This document shows, piece by piece, positions 44,452-44,910 of a DNA stretch of 44,910 nt. Both the position numbers and the translations under genes were made by a program. The DNA is from Candidatus Acidiferrales bacterium (GTDB taxonomy: Bacteria; Acidobacteriota; Terriglobia; Acidiferrales; UBA7541). Location of the stretch: positions 1-44,910 of the forward strand of contig JASHRM010000223.1 of assembly GCA_030037315.1 (NCBI GenBank). The letters run 5' to 3'. The notes beneath the pieces are model-generated. The model did no database searches and was not told the DNA's origin. It worked only from the letters and a program-made list of their open reading frames with translations. Position 1 is the stretch's first letter; the number at the start of each line of letters is the position of its first letter.

Positions 44452-44910
44452 CTACGGCTTTGCGCTGCGGGCCATTGGCTTGTCGGTCTTCGCGAAATCG
44501 GCAGGTGCTTCGCCGGTAGACGCGATGTCGTCGGCTCCGGTGGCGCTCAAAATCTGTTTCGCCTTCTTCGTCCAGTCAGAGCTGTCGCAATGCACCGAAA
44601 GAAGAATGCCGCCGGACTTTACGCGACCCTCGTAACGCTTGGCCTCGTACTCCGGAATTCCCATCCCGATCAACGCTCCCGCGAATCCTCCTACCGCACC
44701 GCCAACGCCGATTCCGGCGAGCGTCGCCACGATCGGCCCAGCCGCTATGAAAGGACCGATGCCTGGTATCGCGAGGGCTCCGATGCCGGCGAGCCACCCT
44801 ATAGCGCCTCCTATGACCGCGCCAGAGCCTGCGCCCGCAACCGTGCCCTCGGGCGCTTTCGATGATTTCTCAGTGCCGATATCTTTGGAACCTAAATTTT
44901 CCGGAAGCAG
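44452..44910 (-). CDS. Glycine-zipper general-stress-type protein, C-terminal part (truncated by right edge)
   Basis: Frame open to the right edge: 'KAPEGTVAGAGSGAVIGGAIGWLAGIGALAIPGIGPFIAAGPIVATLAGIGVGGAVGGFAGALIGMGIPEYEAKRYEGRVKSGGILLSVHCDSSDWTKKAKQILSATGADDIASTGEA'. Confidence 0.85.
   Translation of the reverse strand: MLPENLGSKDIGTEKSSKAPEGTVAGAGSGAVIGGAIGWLAGIGALAIPGIGPFIAAGPIVATLAGIGVGGAVGGFAGALIGMGIPEYEAKRYEGRVKSGGILLSVHCDSSDWTKKAKQILSATGADDIASTGEAPADFAKTDKPMARSAKP

Noticed and set aside
1-44910. Anti-phage defence island, prophage or integrative element
   Set aside because: No integrase, transposase, phage structural, toxin-antitoxin or nuclease genes were recognised. The caspase-like protein belongs to a MoxR/VWA operon rather than a defence-like context.

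Overview
GC-rich bacterial chromosomal window, probably Acidobacteriota-like (inferred from gene content and repeat style; not provable here). No rRNA, tRNA, CRISPR array or convincing transposase was seen. Main blocks: (1) a partial CDP-alcohol phosphatidyltransferase-like gene at the left edge, a weak ORF, and a Tat-type multicopper oxidase (-). (2) A tightly packed (+) run from 2.96 to 17.4 kb: DUF4159, a large VWA/glutamine-amidotransferase-like membrane protein, a C13/caspase-like protein with Ser in place of the catalytic Cys, a TPR protein with an HExxH gluzincin motif, a MoxR AAA+ ATPase, DUF58, a BatA-type VWA protein, a very large DUF4175-type protein and a SnoaL-like protein. (3) A metabolic region (17.5-26.6 kb): phytoene-dehydrogenase-like oxidoreductase plus a coupled 68-aa protein, two metallo-beta-lactamase-fold AHL-lactonase-like proteins, a MaoC/FAS1-like dehydratase, MFS transporter, aldehyde dehydrogenase, CMD-family protein and a 3-hydroxyisobutyrate-dehydrogenase-like reductase. 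(4) A glucan-themed region (27.7-43.5 kb): a secreted glycoamylase-domain (PF10091/GH144-like) protein, a secreted GH39-like protein, an ABC exporter, a DUF892 ferritin-like protein, a degenerate receiver protein behind two adjacent palindromes, and a 2930-aa cyclic beta-1,2-glucan synthase-like protein. (5) A NarL-type response regulator and a right-edge-truncated glycine-zipper stress protein with a clear terminator. A family of dispersed intergenic hairpin repeats is scattered through the first 25 kb. The strongest candidates for follow-up are the MoxR/VWA operon with its Cys-to-Ser caspase-like member, and the beta-1,2-glucan synthesis/processing neighbourhood.
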